NCBI GenBank assembly: GCA_902774295.1
Contig: CACYHP010000001.1
Location: 1,116,001 to 1,180,000 of the forward strand
Reading direction: 5' to 3'
Origin: an uncultured Bacteroidia bacterium
GTDB taxonomy: Bacteria; Bacteroidota; Bacteroidia; Bacteroidales; F082
DNA length: 64,000 nt
Below the pieces are notes generated by a model. That model was not told where the DNA came from. It saw only the letters and a program-made list of their open reading frames with translations, and did not search any database. Shown here in pieces: positions 52,227 to 61,571 of this stretch. Positions within the stretch are counted from its first letter, which is position 1, and every line of letters starts with the position of its first letter. The translations under genes were made by a program, and so were the position numbers.

Positions 52227-53783
52227 ATGGCAAATACAAGAATTCTTTGGGCTGACGATGAGATTGAACTTCTCAGGCCGCATATAATGTTTCTGGAACA
52301 GAAAGGTTACGACGTCGAGACCGCCAACAACGGCAGTGACGCTGTGGAGATGGTGCGCGACGGGCATTTTGATATTGTTTTTCTTGATGAGCAGATGCCG
52401 GGAATTTCTGGCGTTGAGGCGCTTGAGAAGATCAAAGCGGATTTCCCGAACCTTCCGGTGGTGATGATTACCAAAAGTGAGGAGGAACGCATCATGGAGG
52501 ACGCCATAGGCAGCAATATCGCGGATTACCTGATAAAACCGGTCAACCCGAACCAGATTTTGCTTTCGCTGAAGCGTAATCTCGAAAATAAAAAACTCGT
52601 CGACGAGAAGTCTACATCGATGTATCAGCAGGAGTTTCGCAAGATCGGAATGGACCTGAACAACAACCTCGACTACAACGAGTGGATTGGTTTATACAAA
52701 AACTTGACACGCTGGGAAATAGAGCTTCAGAAATCTACGGACGAAGGCATCAAAGAGGTGCTTTTCATGCAGAAAAACGAGGCAAACACACAGTTTTCGC
52801 GCTATGTGGAGAAAAACTACTGCGACTGGGTGTCGGGCAAGGCTGTCAACAAGCCGACGATGTCGCATACAGTGATGAAAGACAAGGTGTTCACTCGTCT
52901 TGAAAATAACGATAAACCGTTGTTTTTCATACTGATAGACAACCTGCGCTACGACCAGTGGAAGGCGATTCAACCGCTCGTGGAGAACTATTTCCGCGTC
53001 GCTGACGATGATATTTATTACAGCATTTTGCCTACGACAACGCAATATGCTCGTAACTCCATCTTCGCAGGTCTGATGCCGCTTGAGATCCGCCGTCATT
53101 ACCCGAAATACTGGGTCGACGAGGAGGATGAAGGCACGAAAAACCAGTTTGAGGGCGAGCTTTTGGGCGAGCAGCTCCGTCGTTATGGCAAGAATATCAA
53201 ATATTCTTACAACAAGGTGCTGAATCTGGCGGCGGGCAAGAAGCTTTACGACCAGATGAACAACCTGATGCAGAATAAGTTAAACGTCATAGTGTATAAC
53301 TTCGTCGACATGCTTTCGCACGCCCGCACAGAGATGGAGATCATCCGTGAGCTCGCCGACGACGAGGTGGCATACCGCTCGCTGATGTTGTCGTGGTTTG
53401 AGCATTCGTCGCTGTTCGACATGATGAAATTCATAGCAAATAAAGGCTGTGACGCTGTCGTGACCACCGACCATGGCTCTGTCTGGGTGAAGAATCCGGT
53501 GAAGATATTGGGTGACAAAGCTGTGAACACAAATTTGAGATATAAGTATGGTAAATCGTTGAATTACAATGCGAAAGAGGTGTTTGAAGTGAAAGACCCG
53601 GAGAAGATTTTCCTGCCACGGATCAACGTGTCGACCTCGTATGTCTTCGCGCGCTCCAATGATTTCTTTGCTTATCCGAATAATTATAATTATTACGTAA
53701 ACTATTATAGGAACACCTTCCAGCATGGCGGTATCTCCATGAACGAGATGATGATTCCTGTGGCATATCTTAAGGCAAAATGA
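52227..53783 (+). CDS. porX: PorX-like response regulator with PglZ/alkaline-phosphatase domain
   Basis: In Porphyromonas gingivalis, PorX controls type IX secretion genes. This 518-residue protein has an N-terminal receiver domain (residues 1-120) with ILWADDEIELL acidic pocket, phosphoacceptor Asp in FDIVFLDEQMPG (about Asp54) and Lys in DYLIKPVNP. The rest (about 170-518) is the PglZ-type alkaline-phosphatase-like region with ILIDNLRYDQW (about 238) and VTTDHGSVWVK, which binds metal. The gene precedes tsaE with an ATGA overlap. No T9SS structural gene is in the window. Confidence 0.88.
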   Translation: MANTRILWADDEIELLRPHIMFLEQKGYDVETANNGSDAVEMVRDGHFDIVFLDEQMPGISGVEALEKIKADFPNLPVVMITKSEEERIMEDAIGSNIADYLIKPVNPNQILLSLKRNLENKKLVDEKSTSMYQQEFRKIGMDLNNNLDYNEWIGLYKNLTRWEIELQKSTDEGIKEVLFMQKNEANTQFSRYVEKNYCDWVSGKAVNKPTMSHTVMKDKVFTRLENNDKPLFFILIDNLRYDQWKAIQPLVENYFRVADDDIYYSILPTTTQYARNSIFAGLMPLEIRRHYPKYWVDEEDEGTKNQFEGELLGEQLRRYGKNIKYSYNKVLNLAAGKKLYDQMNNLMQNKLNVIVYNFVDMLSHARTEMEIIRELADDEVAYRSLMLSWFEHSSLFDMMKFIANKGCDAVVTTDHGSVWVKNPVKILGDKAVNTNLRYKYGKSLNYNAKEVFEVKDPEKIFLPRINVSTSYVFARSNDFFAYPNNYNYYVNYYRNTFQHGGISMNEMMIPVAYLKAK

Positions 53784-54211
53784 CAGAAAAATCGTTCATA
53801 ATCAACAGTGTAGATGAGCTTACGCAGGTGTCGGAGCTTCTGATTTCCTGGCGAGACAAATCCGATATCATAGCTTTTTACGGTCCGATGGGGGCTGGGA
53901 AGACCACTCTGATCAAGAATCTGTGCCATAAGCTTGGCGTGACAGATGAAGTCAACAGTCCGACATTTGCCCTTGTAAATGAATATCCTACGCCGATAGA
54001 AGGCTCGATTTTCCACTTTGATTTCTATAGAATCAAGAAGTTGGAGGAGGTCTACGACATCGGCTACGAGGATTATTTCTACAGCGGCAGATTATGCCTG
54101 TTGGAGTGGCCGGAGCTCATCGACCCGCTGATGCCGGAACATTTCATAAAAGTTGAAATTGCATTAGGAGACAGCGATAACGCTCGAAAAATAAAATGCA
54201 CAGTCATATAA
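53780..54211 (+). CDS. tsaE: tRNA threonylcarbamoyladenosine biosynthesis ATPase TsaE
   Basis: ATPase partner of TsaB/TsaD in t6A synthesis on tRNAs that read ANN codons. The 143 residues carry the P loop GPMGAGKTTLIK (about residues 37-48), VNSPTFALVNEY and the LLEWPELID block. It overlaps porX by four bases and aroB by 16 bases. Confidence 0.95.
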   Translation: MTEKSFIINSVDELTQVSELLISWRDKSDIIAFYGPMGAGKTTLIKNLCHKLGVTDEVNSPTFALVNEYPTPIEGSIFHFDFYRIKKLEEVYDIGYEDYFYSGRLCLLEWPELIDPLMPEHFIKVEIALGDSDNARKIKCTVI

Positions 54212-55266
54212 TCAGGGCCGTGATACTCTATAAAAAGGACATAGAACAACTAAGAAATCTCATTTCTTCTCACACCAAAACTTTTATTCTTTTGGATGAG
54301 AATACTGAAAATTATTGCCTGAATGTTATAGAAGGTATTGATTTTCAAAACGTTATAAAAATTGTCATTCCTTCGGGTGAGCAAAATAAAAATATTGACA
54401 CCGTTCAGTATATTTGGTCGAAACTTCTTGAAAATCATGCCGATAGAAAGGCGCTTCTGATAAATATCGGGGGCGGCATGGTGACCGATATCGGCGGTTT
54501 TGCCGTTTCGTGTTATCAGCGCGGCATCGATTTCATAAATATTCCAACGACTCTTTTGGGAATGATTGATGCAGCCGTCGGAGGCAAGACCGGCATTGAT
54601 TTTCAGGGACTTAAAAACCAAATCGGAGTATTTTCACAGCCGCTGGCGGTGGTGATATTGTTTGAGTTTCTTGCTACATTGCCGAAAAGAGAACTGCTGT
54701 CAGGCTTGGCAGAGATTATAAAATACGGCTTCATTGTCGACAAGATCTTTTTGGAAGCGAAACTCCTGAAGAATACTGTTAATCCTGTTGATTCTGTCCT
54801 CATAAAAAAAGCTATCGAAGTCAAAGATGAGATTACTTGCCATGACTCGACGGAGCAGGGTAGACGCAAGATTTTGAACTTCGGTCACACTATCGGTCAT
54901 GCTCTTGAGACTTATCTCATTGATCATCATAAAGAGATACGTCATGGAGAAGGGGTGGCGCTTGGCATGTTGTCAGCTTTGTATCTTTCTGAAAAATATT
55001 GCAATTTAAGTCATGATATAACTTTATATTATAAAGATTTATATGCTAAAAATTTCAATAGATTTGATTTAAATGATATTCCAATTGAAAATCTGGTTGA
55101 AATTATGCGTCATGACAAGAAAAATGAGGGCGGAGATGTCAGATTTGTGTTGATTGAAGACTTTGGGAAGCCTGTTTATGATGTTGTTGTGAAGCCTGAA
55201 GATATCGTTGATTCCGTTAACTATCTCGTTGATTATCTGAACGATGCGCATTACTGGGTTAAATAA
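54196..55266 (+). CDS. aroB: 3-dehydroquinate synthase
   Basis: Converts DAHP to 3-dehydroquinate in the shikimate pathway, NAD- and metal-dependent. The 356-residue protein shows INIGGGMVTDIGGFAVSCYQ and IPTTLLGMIDAAVGGKTGID, plus metal ligands in LNFGHTIGHALE and RHGEGVALGM. The start ATG lies in the end of tsaE; a GTG at 54220 is an alternative. It overlaps aroA by 23 bases, so the two shikimate genes are coupled. Confidence 0.93.
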   Translation: MHSHIIRAVILYKKDIEQLRNLISSHTKTFILLDENTENYCLNVIEGIDFQNVIKIVIPSGEQNKNIDTVQYIWSKLLENHADRKALLINIGGGMVTDIGGFAVSCYQRGIDFINIPTTLLGMIDAAVGGKTGIDFQGLKNQIGVFSQPLAVVILFEFLATLPKRELLSGLAEIIKYGFIVDKIFLEAKLLKNTVNPVDSVLIKKAIEVKDEITCHDSTEQGRRKILNFGHTIGHALETYLIDHHKEIRHGEGVALGMLSALYLSEKYCNLSHDITLYYKDLYAKNFNRFDLNDIPIENLVEIMRHDKKNEGGDVRFVLIEDFGKPVYDVVVKPEDIVDSVNYLVDYLNDAHYWVK

Positions 55267-56455
55267 GACGTTTGATGTCGATGTGAATCTTGTCGGCAGC
55301 AAGAGCGAATCCAACCGCGTTCTGATGATCGGCTATTATGGCGGATTCAAACCACGCATCACCAATCTTTCATCCTCCGATGACACTACATTATTGAAGG
55401 ATATACTAGATACTATCTCTTGTCCTTCTTATCCTCAAAAAATCACTTGTTCCAACGCCGGCACTGTCCTGCGTTTTCTCGCCACCGCATTATCGTTTCG
55501 CCCAGGCAGCTGGATTCTGACCGGCTCTGACCGAATGATGCAGCGTCCAGTGGGTGATCTGGTGAATGCATTACGCAACATTGGCGCCGACATCGAATAC
55601 ATGGGGCAGGAGGGATTCCCACCATTAAAAATCAATGGCAAAACCCCTGTAGAGACGCTTCCTGAAACGTCTGTTTCAGTTGATATTTCGCGCAGTTCGC
55701 AATTTGCATCGTCGATTTTATTGGCAATGCCTTATGTAGAGACGCGTCATGGCACGTCTTTACGTTTGGATGGCGACATGTCGTCAGTTCCTTACATCGA
55801 CATGACCATCGATGTGATGCAGAAATTTGGCATTGATGTGCATCGTGACGGTCGCGAAATATTTATAAAACCATCTGATTATAGAGATATTGAATATACA
55901 ATAGAATCTGATTGGACCTGCGCCTCATATTGGTACGAAATCGTCGCTTTCAGTGAAAACGGACGCGCCAGATTGCGTAATCTGAGGCTGGATTCAAAAC
56001 AAGGTGACGCTGTTGTCGCAAAATGGTTTGAAGATTTCGGCGTTACAACCGTTCAAGATGGTAATGATATTATTATTGAAAAAAATAATTCAATAATTAA
56101 GAAACAAGTGTCATTTGATTTCATCGACAACCCTGATTTGTACCCGACCATCGCCGCCACCTGTGCCGGGCTCGGGGTAGAAGGCAGGTTCACCGGGTTG
56201 CGCAATCTCGTTCACAAGGAATCGGATCGGGTGGCGGCGATGATGTCAGAGTTGTCCATGATAGGGACAGACCGCGTCTGTCCGCCAGTTTTCGATTCCC
56301 ACAACGACCACCGCATCGCCATGGCATTGGCACCGCTCGCAATGAAAATCGGCGCCATTGAAATCAATAACGCCGAAGTTGTTTCTAAATCGTACCCGAA
56401 TTTCTGGGAGGAGATAAACTATTCCCATCCTGATGTCAGCACATCAACAATATGA
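55244..56455 (+). CDS. aroA: 3-phosphoshikimate 1-carboxyvinyltransferase (EPSP synthase)
   Basis: Transfers enolpyruvate from PEP to shikimate-3-phosphate. The 403-residue sequence has GSKSESNRVLM, SNAGTVLRFLATAL, the catalytic Asp in IDNPDLYPTIA, ESDRVAAM and HNDHRIAMALAPLA. It is slightly shorter than the E. coli enzyme (427) but all key blocks are present. Its 3' end overlaps that of the converging CCG-domain gene by 37 bases. Confidence 0.93.
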   Translation: MRITGLNKTFDVDVNLVGSKSESNRVLMIGYYGGFKPRITNLSSSDDTTLLKDILDTISCPSYPQKITCSNAGTVLRFLATALSFRPGSWILTGSDRMMQRPVGDLVNALRNIGADIEYMGQEGFPPLKINGKTPVETLPETSVSVDISRSSQFASSILLAMPYVETRHGTSLRLDGDMSSVPYIDMTIDVMQKFGIDVHRDGREIFIKPSDYRDIEYTIESDWTCASYWYEIVAFSENGRARLRNLRLDSKQGDAVVAKWFEDFGVTTVQDGNDIIIEKNNSIIKKQVSFDFIDNPDLYPTIAATCAGLGVEGRFTGLRNLVHKESDRVAAMMSELSMIGTDRVCPPVFDSHNDHRIAMALAPLAMKIGAIEINNAEVVSKSYPNFWEEINYSHPDVSTSTI

Positions 56456-57153
56456 ATAACCTCGATAGGCAAGCCCTGTTTCTTCGCATAGGCATTGAGG
56501 TGCAACAGGCATGATATGTCGTTGGTAATCAGGTATTCAGCGCCTGAATCGATGGCATCTCTCAGCTTTTGGTCAGCCATTGATGACGAAATTGTCTCAT
56601 GCTGCACAGCAAAAAGCCCTTTACCCATGCCGCAGCAGATCTCTGGATGTTTCAAGTCAACCAATTCGAGTCCGTTGACCTTAGCAAGCAGCTGCCGTGC
56701 CTCGTTTTTCAGCCCAAGTTCGCGCAAGGCTGAACATGAATCGAGGTATGCGCATTTGTGACGGAAGACCGCCTCAAAATAATCCTTATGCAGTTTATTT
56801 ACAAGGAAATCGGTGATTTCGTAGATGTTTGCCACGAGGCGTTTATATTCCAGATGCAGGCTGGTGTTGTAGAAGAGCTCTTTGTATCTCGTCTTGATGA
56901 ATCCCACGCACGACGCGCTGATGCCTACGATGGGACGGTTGTTCGGGAAGTCGCGTAAGAACTTCTCGCCGAGTGTCTTCGACTCCTCGACGTAGCCGCT
57001 GTTAAATGCAAATTTGCCGCAACAAGTCTGCTCAGGATTATATTCTATCTCGACACCGGCTGCTTTTAGAAGCTTGACGGCGTTCATGGCCGTTTCCGGA
57101 TAAATCTGGTCGATTGTGCAAGATACAAAGAGGTCTACTGTCATGATTGTCAA
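56419..57153 (-). CDS. (Fe-S)-binding CCG-domain protein, LutA-like
   Basis: A 244-residue protein with two CCG (cysteine-rich) domains: EQTCCGKFAFNSG (about residues 42-54) and HPEICCGMGKGLFAV (about 166-180), plus CAYLDSCSALRELG. LutA and related proteins use such pairs for Fe-S or heterodisulfide chemistry, in lactate utilisation together with LutB and LutC. Neither partner is in the neighbourhood. It follows the M3 peptidase gene by ten bases on the same strand and may be in one operon with it. Alternative: a subunit of another oxidoreductase. Confidence 0.8.
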   Translation of the reverse strand: MTIMTVDLFVSCTIDQIYPETAMNAVKLLKAAGVEIEYNPEQTCCGKFAFNSGYVEESKTLGEKFLRDFPNNRPIVGISASCVGFIKTRYKELFYNTSLHLEYKRLVANIYEITDFLVNKLHKDYFEAVFRHKCAYLDSCSALRELGLKNEARQLLAKVNGLELVDLKHPEICCGMGKGLFAVQHETISSSMADQKLRDAIDSGAEYLITNDISCLLHLNAYAKKQGLPIEVIHIVDVLTSGWE

Positions 57154-57162
57154 TGATTTATA

Positions 57163-59268
57163 TTATTTCAAACCACGTGCTTTCAAATATGGCTCAATAC
57201 TCGGTTCCTGTCCGCGGAACTTCTTGTACTGTACCATTCCTTCGTCGTTGCCGCATTCCTGCAAGCAGTTGATTCTGAATGATTTTGCAAGTTCAGGGTT
57301 AAACAGGTCGCCTGATTCTTTGAAGAAGTTGAAAGCGTCTTTGTCGAGCACTTCGGCCCAGGTGTAGGCGTAATAGCCTGCGCTGTAGCCGCCGCTGAAC
57401 ACATGCGAGAAGTTGGTGCTGCGGTAACGTGGCTGGATCTCGCGAATTAAGCCGATGGCGTTCATCTGCTGTCTCTCGAATTCATCAACGTCAAGATTAT
57501 TGATGACATTGATATCGGTGAGCTCGTGGTATTTCATATCCAAAATCGAAGCCGCGATGAGCTCGGTAGTGTTGAAACCTTGGTTGAACAAAGCGCTGTT
57601 TTCAATCTTTTCGATAAGGCTGTCAGGCATCACTTCGCCAGTCTTGTAATGTTTGGCATACATGCGAATGACCTCAGGCTCTGCGGCCCAGTTTTCCATG
57701 ATCTGAGAAGGAAGCTCCACATAGTCGTGAGGCACGTTGCCGCATGTTCTGCTGTATCTTCCTTTCGAGAAGAAGGAGTGCAGTGAGTGTCCGAACTCAT
57801 GCCACATCGTCTCTGTCTCGTCCCAGTCGAGCAGGGCAGGGGCGTCGCCTGATGCCGGCGTGAAGTTCATAACCAATTGAATAAGAGCAGGATGCCACAC
57901 TCCGTTGATGTCGTAGCCGCCTTCGCGGAACGAGGTGCACCATGCGCCGCTGCTCTTCGACTCGCGCGGATAAAAGTCGAGGTAAAGAAGACCCAATGTC
58001 GAGCCGTCGAAGTCTTTCACTTCGTAAGTCTCAACGCCTTCAAAATAGATCGGGATGTCGTTTCTCTTTTCAAAAGTGACGCCGTATAACTTGTTGGCAG
58101 CCATAAACATACCGTTGCGGACGTTATCCAATGAGAGATAAGGACGAATCTGATTTTCATCGAAATCATATTTAGCTTTGCGGAGCTGCTCGGCATAATA
58201 CCACCAGTCACTGCGTTGGATTTTAGCAGGGGCTAATTCTTGCATCTCACGAAGCTCTTTCTTAGCCAGTTTGTTTGCTGAATTGAAGATACCGTCGAGG
58301 AATTTGTCAACCGTTTTGTCATCTTTTGCCATGTTGACATCAAGCACATAGTTGGCGTAGTTGTCGAAACCGAAAAGCTGTGCTTTTTGTAGTCTCAACG
58401 CCAGCATTTCCTTGATGATGGCTTTGTTATCGTATTCGTTGTTATTGTCGCAACGATTGTAATAAGCGTTGTAAATCTCATCGCGTAACATTGAGTTGTC
58501 GGAATAAGTCAGGAACGGGATGAGGCTCGGTTTGCTCAATGTGAAAGCCCATTTGCCTTCCATGCCGTCTTTCTTGGCCTGTTCGGCAGCTGCGTCGATG
58601 CTTGATTGTGGCAGTCCCGCAAGGTCTTTCTCGTTGTCGATGACGAGTTTGAAGTTGCTGTTTTCTTTCAAAAGATTGTTGCCGAACTGAAGGCTTAAAA
58701 TCGATAGTCTTTCGTTGATTTCGCGCAGTTCCGCCTGGTCTTCTTCGTTCAGATTGGCTCCTCTGCGGATGAAGTCGTTGTAATATTTCTCAACCACGCG
58801 GTTTTGCTGGTCGTCTAGGTTCATCTCGGCGCGGTGGTCGTAAACATATTTAATCTTCTCGAAAAGCACAGGATTCATCGCGATATCATCACCATGTGCT
58901 GACATCATAGGCATCACCTCTTCGGCAATCTGCAAAAGCTCGTCGTCGCTCATGCATTCCATCATGTTGAAAAACACTCCGCCGACCTTGCCGAGCAGCT
59001 CGCCTGATTTGTCGTAAGCCCAGATAGTGTTCTCGAAAGTTGGAGTCTCGGAATTGTTGCAAATAGCCTCGATTTCTGCCTTATTCTGCTTCATGCCTTC
59101 AATGAAAGCCGGCATGTAATGCTCGTTTTTAATCTTGTCGAACGCGGGCGCTTCGAGGTATGTCCCATAGTCAGAGAAAAAAGGATTGTCCTTGCAACTG
59201 TCTGAATTGCAGGAAGTTAAACCTAAAATACTCATTGCAAAAATGATTAAGATGTTTTTAATTTTCAT
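57163..59268 (-). CDS. M3 family metallopeptidase lipoprotein (Dcp-like)
   Basis: Zinc peptidyl-dipeptidase or oligopeptidase, anchored to a membrane by a lipid. The 701-residue protein begins MKIKNILIIFAMSILGLTSC (lipidated Cys20) and carries the catalytic zinc motif HEFGHSLH (about residue 493) and the M3 C-terminal tyrosine motif in FSGGYSAGYYAYTWAEVL. The overall length matches Dcp. Together with the peptide-binding lipoprotein and the lysine-fermentation operon it fits peptide use. A TATCTTTG promoter lies 27 bases upstream. Confidence 0.92.
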   Translation of the reverse strand: MKIKNILIIFAMSILGLTSCNSDSCKDNPFFSDYGTYLEAPAFDKIKNEHYMPAFIEGMKQNKAEIEAICNNSETPTFENTIWAYDKSGELLGKVGGVFFNMMECMSDDELLQIAEEVMPMMSAHGDDIAMNPVLFEKIKYVYDHRAEMNLDDQQNRVVEKYYNDFIRRGANLNEEDQAELREINERLSILSLQFGNNLLKENSNFKLVIDNEKDLAGLPQSSIDAAAEQAKKDGMEGKWAFTLSKPSLIPFLTYSDNSMLRDEIYNAYYNRCDNNNEYDNKAIIKEMLALRLQKAQLFGFDNYANYVLDVNMAKDDKTVDKFLDGIFNSANKLAKKELREMQELAPAKIQRSDWWYYAEQLRKAKYDFDENQIRPYLSLDNVRNGMFMAANKLYGVTFEKRNDIPIYFEGVETYEVKDFDGSTLGLLYLDFYPRESKSSGAWCTSFREGGYDINGVWHPALIQLVMNFTPASGDAPALLDWDETETMWHEFGHSLHSFFSKGRYSRTCGNVPHDYVELPSQIMENWAAEPEVIRMYAKHYKTGEVMPDSLIEKIENSALFNQGFNTTELIAASILDMKYHELTDINVINNLDVDEFERQQMNAIGLIREIQPRYRSTNFSHVFSGGYSAGYYAYTWAEVLDKDAFNFFKESGDLFNPELAKSFRINCLQECGNDEGMVQYKKFRGQEPSIEPYLKARGLK

Positions 59269-59294
59269 GATTTTTATTTATTTAGTCCAATCTG

Positions 59295-59302
59295 CAAAGA
59301 TA
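59295..59302 (-). promoter_or_regulatory. Promoter -7 element (TATCTTTG) for the M3 peptidase
   Basis: Minus-strand TATCTTTG 27 bases before the start at 59268. Confidence 0.6.
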
Positions 59303-59360
59303 TGGAAAAAAAGTTGGAAAATAAGGAATTATCTTTTAAAAAATATTTATTAATAATGTC

Positions 59361-59391
59361 TTGCACCATTCGAAAATAATCCGTAAATTTG
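59361..59391 (+). promoter_or_regulatory. Promoter of the lysine fermentation operon
   Basis: TTG (59361-59363) and TAAATTTG (59384-59391), spacer 20 bases, 57 bases before the first ATG. No other strong promoter box was noticed until kamA, so the five genes may share one transcript. Confidence 0.6.
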
Positions 59392-59448
59392 CAGGCAAAT
59401 TTTTTGTAATTAGGTAATTTGAATTAAAATTAAACAAATCAAACATAA

Positions 59449-60105
59449 ATGGCTATGAATAAGCAGATTACATTAGAGCAGGCCGTTGAGAAGGTTCACG
59501 ACGGCATGACAATTATGTTCGGCGGATTCCTCGGAGTGGGAAGCGCAGTGCAGATCATCGACGCTATCGTTGAGAAAGGCGTGAAGGATTTAACAATCAT
59601 CGCTAACGATACCGCTTACGACAACATCGCCCACGGTAAGCTCGTCGCTAACCATCAGGTGAAGAAAGCTATCGTGTCACACACCGGTACAAACAAAGAG
59701 ACGGCGGCACAGAAGAACGCCGGCACTCTCGAGGTTGAATACGTACCACAGGGCACATTGGCAGAGCGTATCAGAGCCTACGGCGCAGGTCTCGGCGGAG
59801 TACTCACCCCAACAGGTCTCGGCACAATCATGCAGGACGGCAAGGATATCGTGAAAGTCGACGGTAAAGACTACATCCTCGAGAAACCTCTCAAGGCTGA
59901 CATCGCTTTCTTGCGCGCCAACATCGTTGACGAGTTCGGTAACATGGTGTTCCTCGGAACAACCAACAACTTCAACCCACTCATGGCTACAGCAGCCGAC
60001 TACGTGGTTGTTGAGGCTGAAAAACTCGTGAAGGTTGGAGAGATTAAGCCGGAATGCGTACACGCTTCAGGAATTTATGTTGACGGTATTTACGTTGAGA
60101 AGTAG
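59449..60105 (+). CDS. atoD: CoA-transferase alpha subunit (butyrate/acetoacetate type)
   Basis: Transfers CoA between acetoacetate or butyrate and an acceptor. In the lysine pathway it produces acetoacetyl-CoA or handles butyrate. The 218 residues have the family SDCT1 start with TIMFGGFLGVGSAVQIIDAI and the block GVLTPTGLGTIMQDGK. The partner beta subunit (AtoA) carries the catalytic glutamate and is not adjacent here, although it is usually next to atoD. The TAG stop begins a heptanucleotide array. ATG codons at 59449 and 59455 are both possible. Confidence 0.88.
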   Translation: MAMNKQITLEQAVEKVHDGMTIMFGGFLGVGSAVQIIDAIVEKGVKDLTIIANDTAYDNIAHGKLVANHQVKKAIVSHTGTNKETAAQKNAGTLEVEYVPQGTLAERIRAYGAGLGGVLTPTGLGTIMQDGKDIVKVDGKDYILEKPLKADIAFLRANIVDEFGNMVFLGTTNNFNPLMATAADYVVVEAEKLVKVGEIKPECVHASGIYVDGIYVEK

Positions 60106-60168
60106 TGTAGAGTTTAGAGTGTAGAGTTTAGAGTAGTTTTAAAGTTTAGAGTTTAAAGTTTTAAGTTA
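60106..60168 (+). repeat. Heptanucleotide array, TAGAGTT type, after atoD
   Basis: TAGAGTT, TAGAGTG, TAGAGTT, TAGAGTA and diverged units fill the atoD-kal spacer, directly following the atoD stop codon. Confidence 0.75.
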
Positions 60169-60180
60169 AAAATTTTGAAA

Positions 60181-60576
60181 ATGGAAAAAGAATATAGAAC
60201 AAAGATTAGACTTCGCATGAGTGCGAAGGATGCTCACTACGGTGGCAATTTGGTTGATGGTGCTCACATGGTTCACCTCTTCGGTGATGTGGCTACTGAG
60301 CTTTTGATTATGCGTGACGGCGACGAAGGTCTCTTCTGCGCATACGACATGATTGAATTCAAAGCCCCTGTCTATGCAGGCGACTTTATCGAAGCTGAAG
60401 GTTGGATCGACCGTGAAGGCAACACATCGCGCCACATGTTGTTTGAGGCCCGCAAGGTTGCTGTCGCCCGTCCAGACATCTCTCCATCAGCTGCTGACGA
60501 GCTCGATGAGCCTATCCTGGTTTGCCGCGCTTCAGGCACATGCGTTACACCAAAAGATTGCCAAAGAAAAAAGTAA
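60181..60576 (+). CDS. kal: 3-aminobutyryl-CoA ammonia lyase
   Basis: Removes ammonia from 3-aminobutyryl-CoA to give crotonyl-CoA in lysine fermentation. The 131-residue hotdog-fold protein starts [20 protein letters not shown] and contains [21 protein letters not shown], the strongest family block. A TTG six bases upstream is possible but the ATG is preferred. It is followed by kce after six bases. The context (kce-kdd-kamA) supports the assignment. Confidence 0.88.
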   Translation: MEKEYRTKIRLRMSAKDAHYGGNLVDGAHMVHLFGDVATELLIMRDGDEGLFCAYDMIEFKAPVYAGDFIEAEGWIDREGNTSRHMLFEARKVAVARPDISPSAADELDEPILVCRASGTCVTPKDCQRKK

Positions 60577-60582
60577 AAAATT

Positions 60583-61413
60583 ATGGATAAACTGATAATC
60601 ACAGCTGCTATCTGCGGCGCAGAAGTAACAAAAGAACAGAATCCTAACGTTCCTTATACCGTTGAGGAGATTGTACGCGAGGCTAAGTCGGCAGTCGACG
60701 CCGGTGCCGCCATCGTACACCTTCACGTCCGCTGGGACGACGGCACACCTACACAGGACCGTGGTCGTTTCCAGGAGTGCGAAGAGGCTATCCTCAAAGT
60801 TTGCCCTAACGTGATTTTGATTCCATCGACAGGCGGTGCCGTCGGTATGACACCTGACGAGCGTCTTCAGTCTACCGACACCAACCCACGTCCTGAGATG
60901 GCAACACTCGACTGCGGTACATGCAACTTCGGCGATGAGATCTTTGACAACACCATGCCAACGATGCGCGCTTTCGGCAAACGCATGATCGAACGCGGCA
61001 TCAAGCCGGAATATGAATGCTTCGAGATGGGTCATCTCGACACCATCCTCACCATGGCACGCAAGGGCGAAGTCCCGGGCGCACCGATGCAGTTCAACTT
61101 CGTGCTCGGCGTCCCTGGCTGCACACCTGCAACAGTGGCTAACCTCTGCTGGCTCGTGAACGGCATCCCGGCAGGCTCGACATGGACAGTGACAGGCGTC
61201 GGACGTAACGCATTCCCAATGGCAGCAGCAGCTATCGCCATGGGCGGCAACGTACGCGTCGGATTCGAAGACAACCTCTATCTGTCAAAAGGCGTCCTCG
61301 CTAAGTCAAACGGCGAACTCGTCGAGAAAGTGGTGAGATTGGCAAAAGAACTCGGTCGTCCAATCGCTACATCAGACGAAGCAAGAGAGATTCTGGGATT
61401 GAAGAAGAGATAA
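60583..61413 (+). CDS. kce: 3-keto-5-aminohexanoate cleavage enzyme
   Basis: Zinc enzyme that reacts 3-keto-5-aminohexanoate with acetyl-CoA to give acetoacetate and 3-aminobutyryl-CoA. The 276 residues show AAICGAEVTKEQNP at the start, the metal-binding IVHLHVRWDDG (His-x-His, about residues 46-48), the conserved STGG and the ECFEMGHLD block. It lies between kal and a hairpin repeat that separates it from kdd. Confidence 0.93.
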   Translation: MDKLIITAAICGAEVTKEQNPNVPYTVEEIVREAKSAVDAGAAIVHLHVRWDDGTPTQDRGRFQECEEAILKVCPNVILIPSTGGAVGMTPDERLQSTDTNPRPEMATLDCGTCNFGDEIFDNTMPTMRAFGKRMIERGIKPEYECFEMGHLDTILTMARKGEVPGAPMQFNFVLGVPGCTPATVANLCWLVNGIPAGSTWTVTGVGRNAFPMAAAAIAMGGNVRVGFEDNLYLSKGVLAKSNGELVEKVVRLAKELGRPIATSDEAREILGLKKR

Positions 61414-61421
61414 TCTCTTTT

Positions 61422-61509
61422 CGTCATTTCGACCGACCGAAGGGAGTGGAGAAATCTCCCTCAATTAAATGAGATTTCTCGATTCCGCTTCGCTTCACTC
61501 GAAATGACG
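61422..61509. repeat. Inverted repeat of the CGTCATTTCGA family between kce and kdd
   Basis: Left arm: CGTCATTTCGACCGACC through GGAGAAATCTC (61422-61457). Right arm: GAGATTTCTCGATTCCGCTT through CTCGAAATGACG (61471-61509). The two can fold into one long stem in the operon spacer. Confidence 0.8.
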
Positions 61510-61571
61510 GGAATTATTAAAAAAAGAAAACAAATTAAAAGTAATTAAATAACATTTAAAAATTAAATAAA

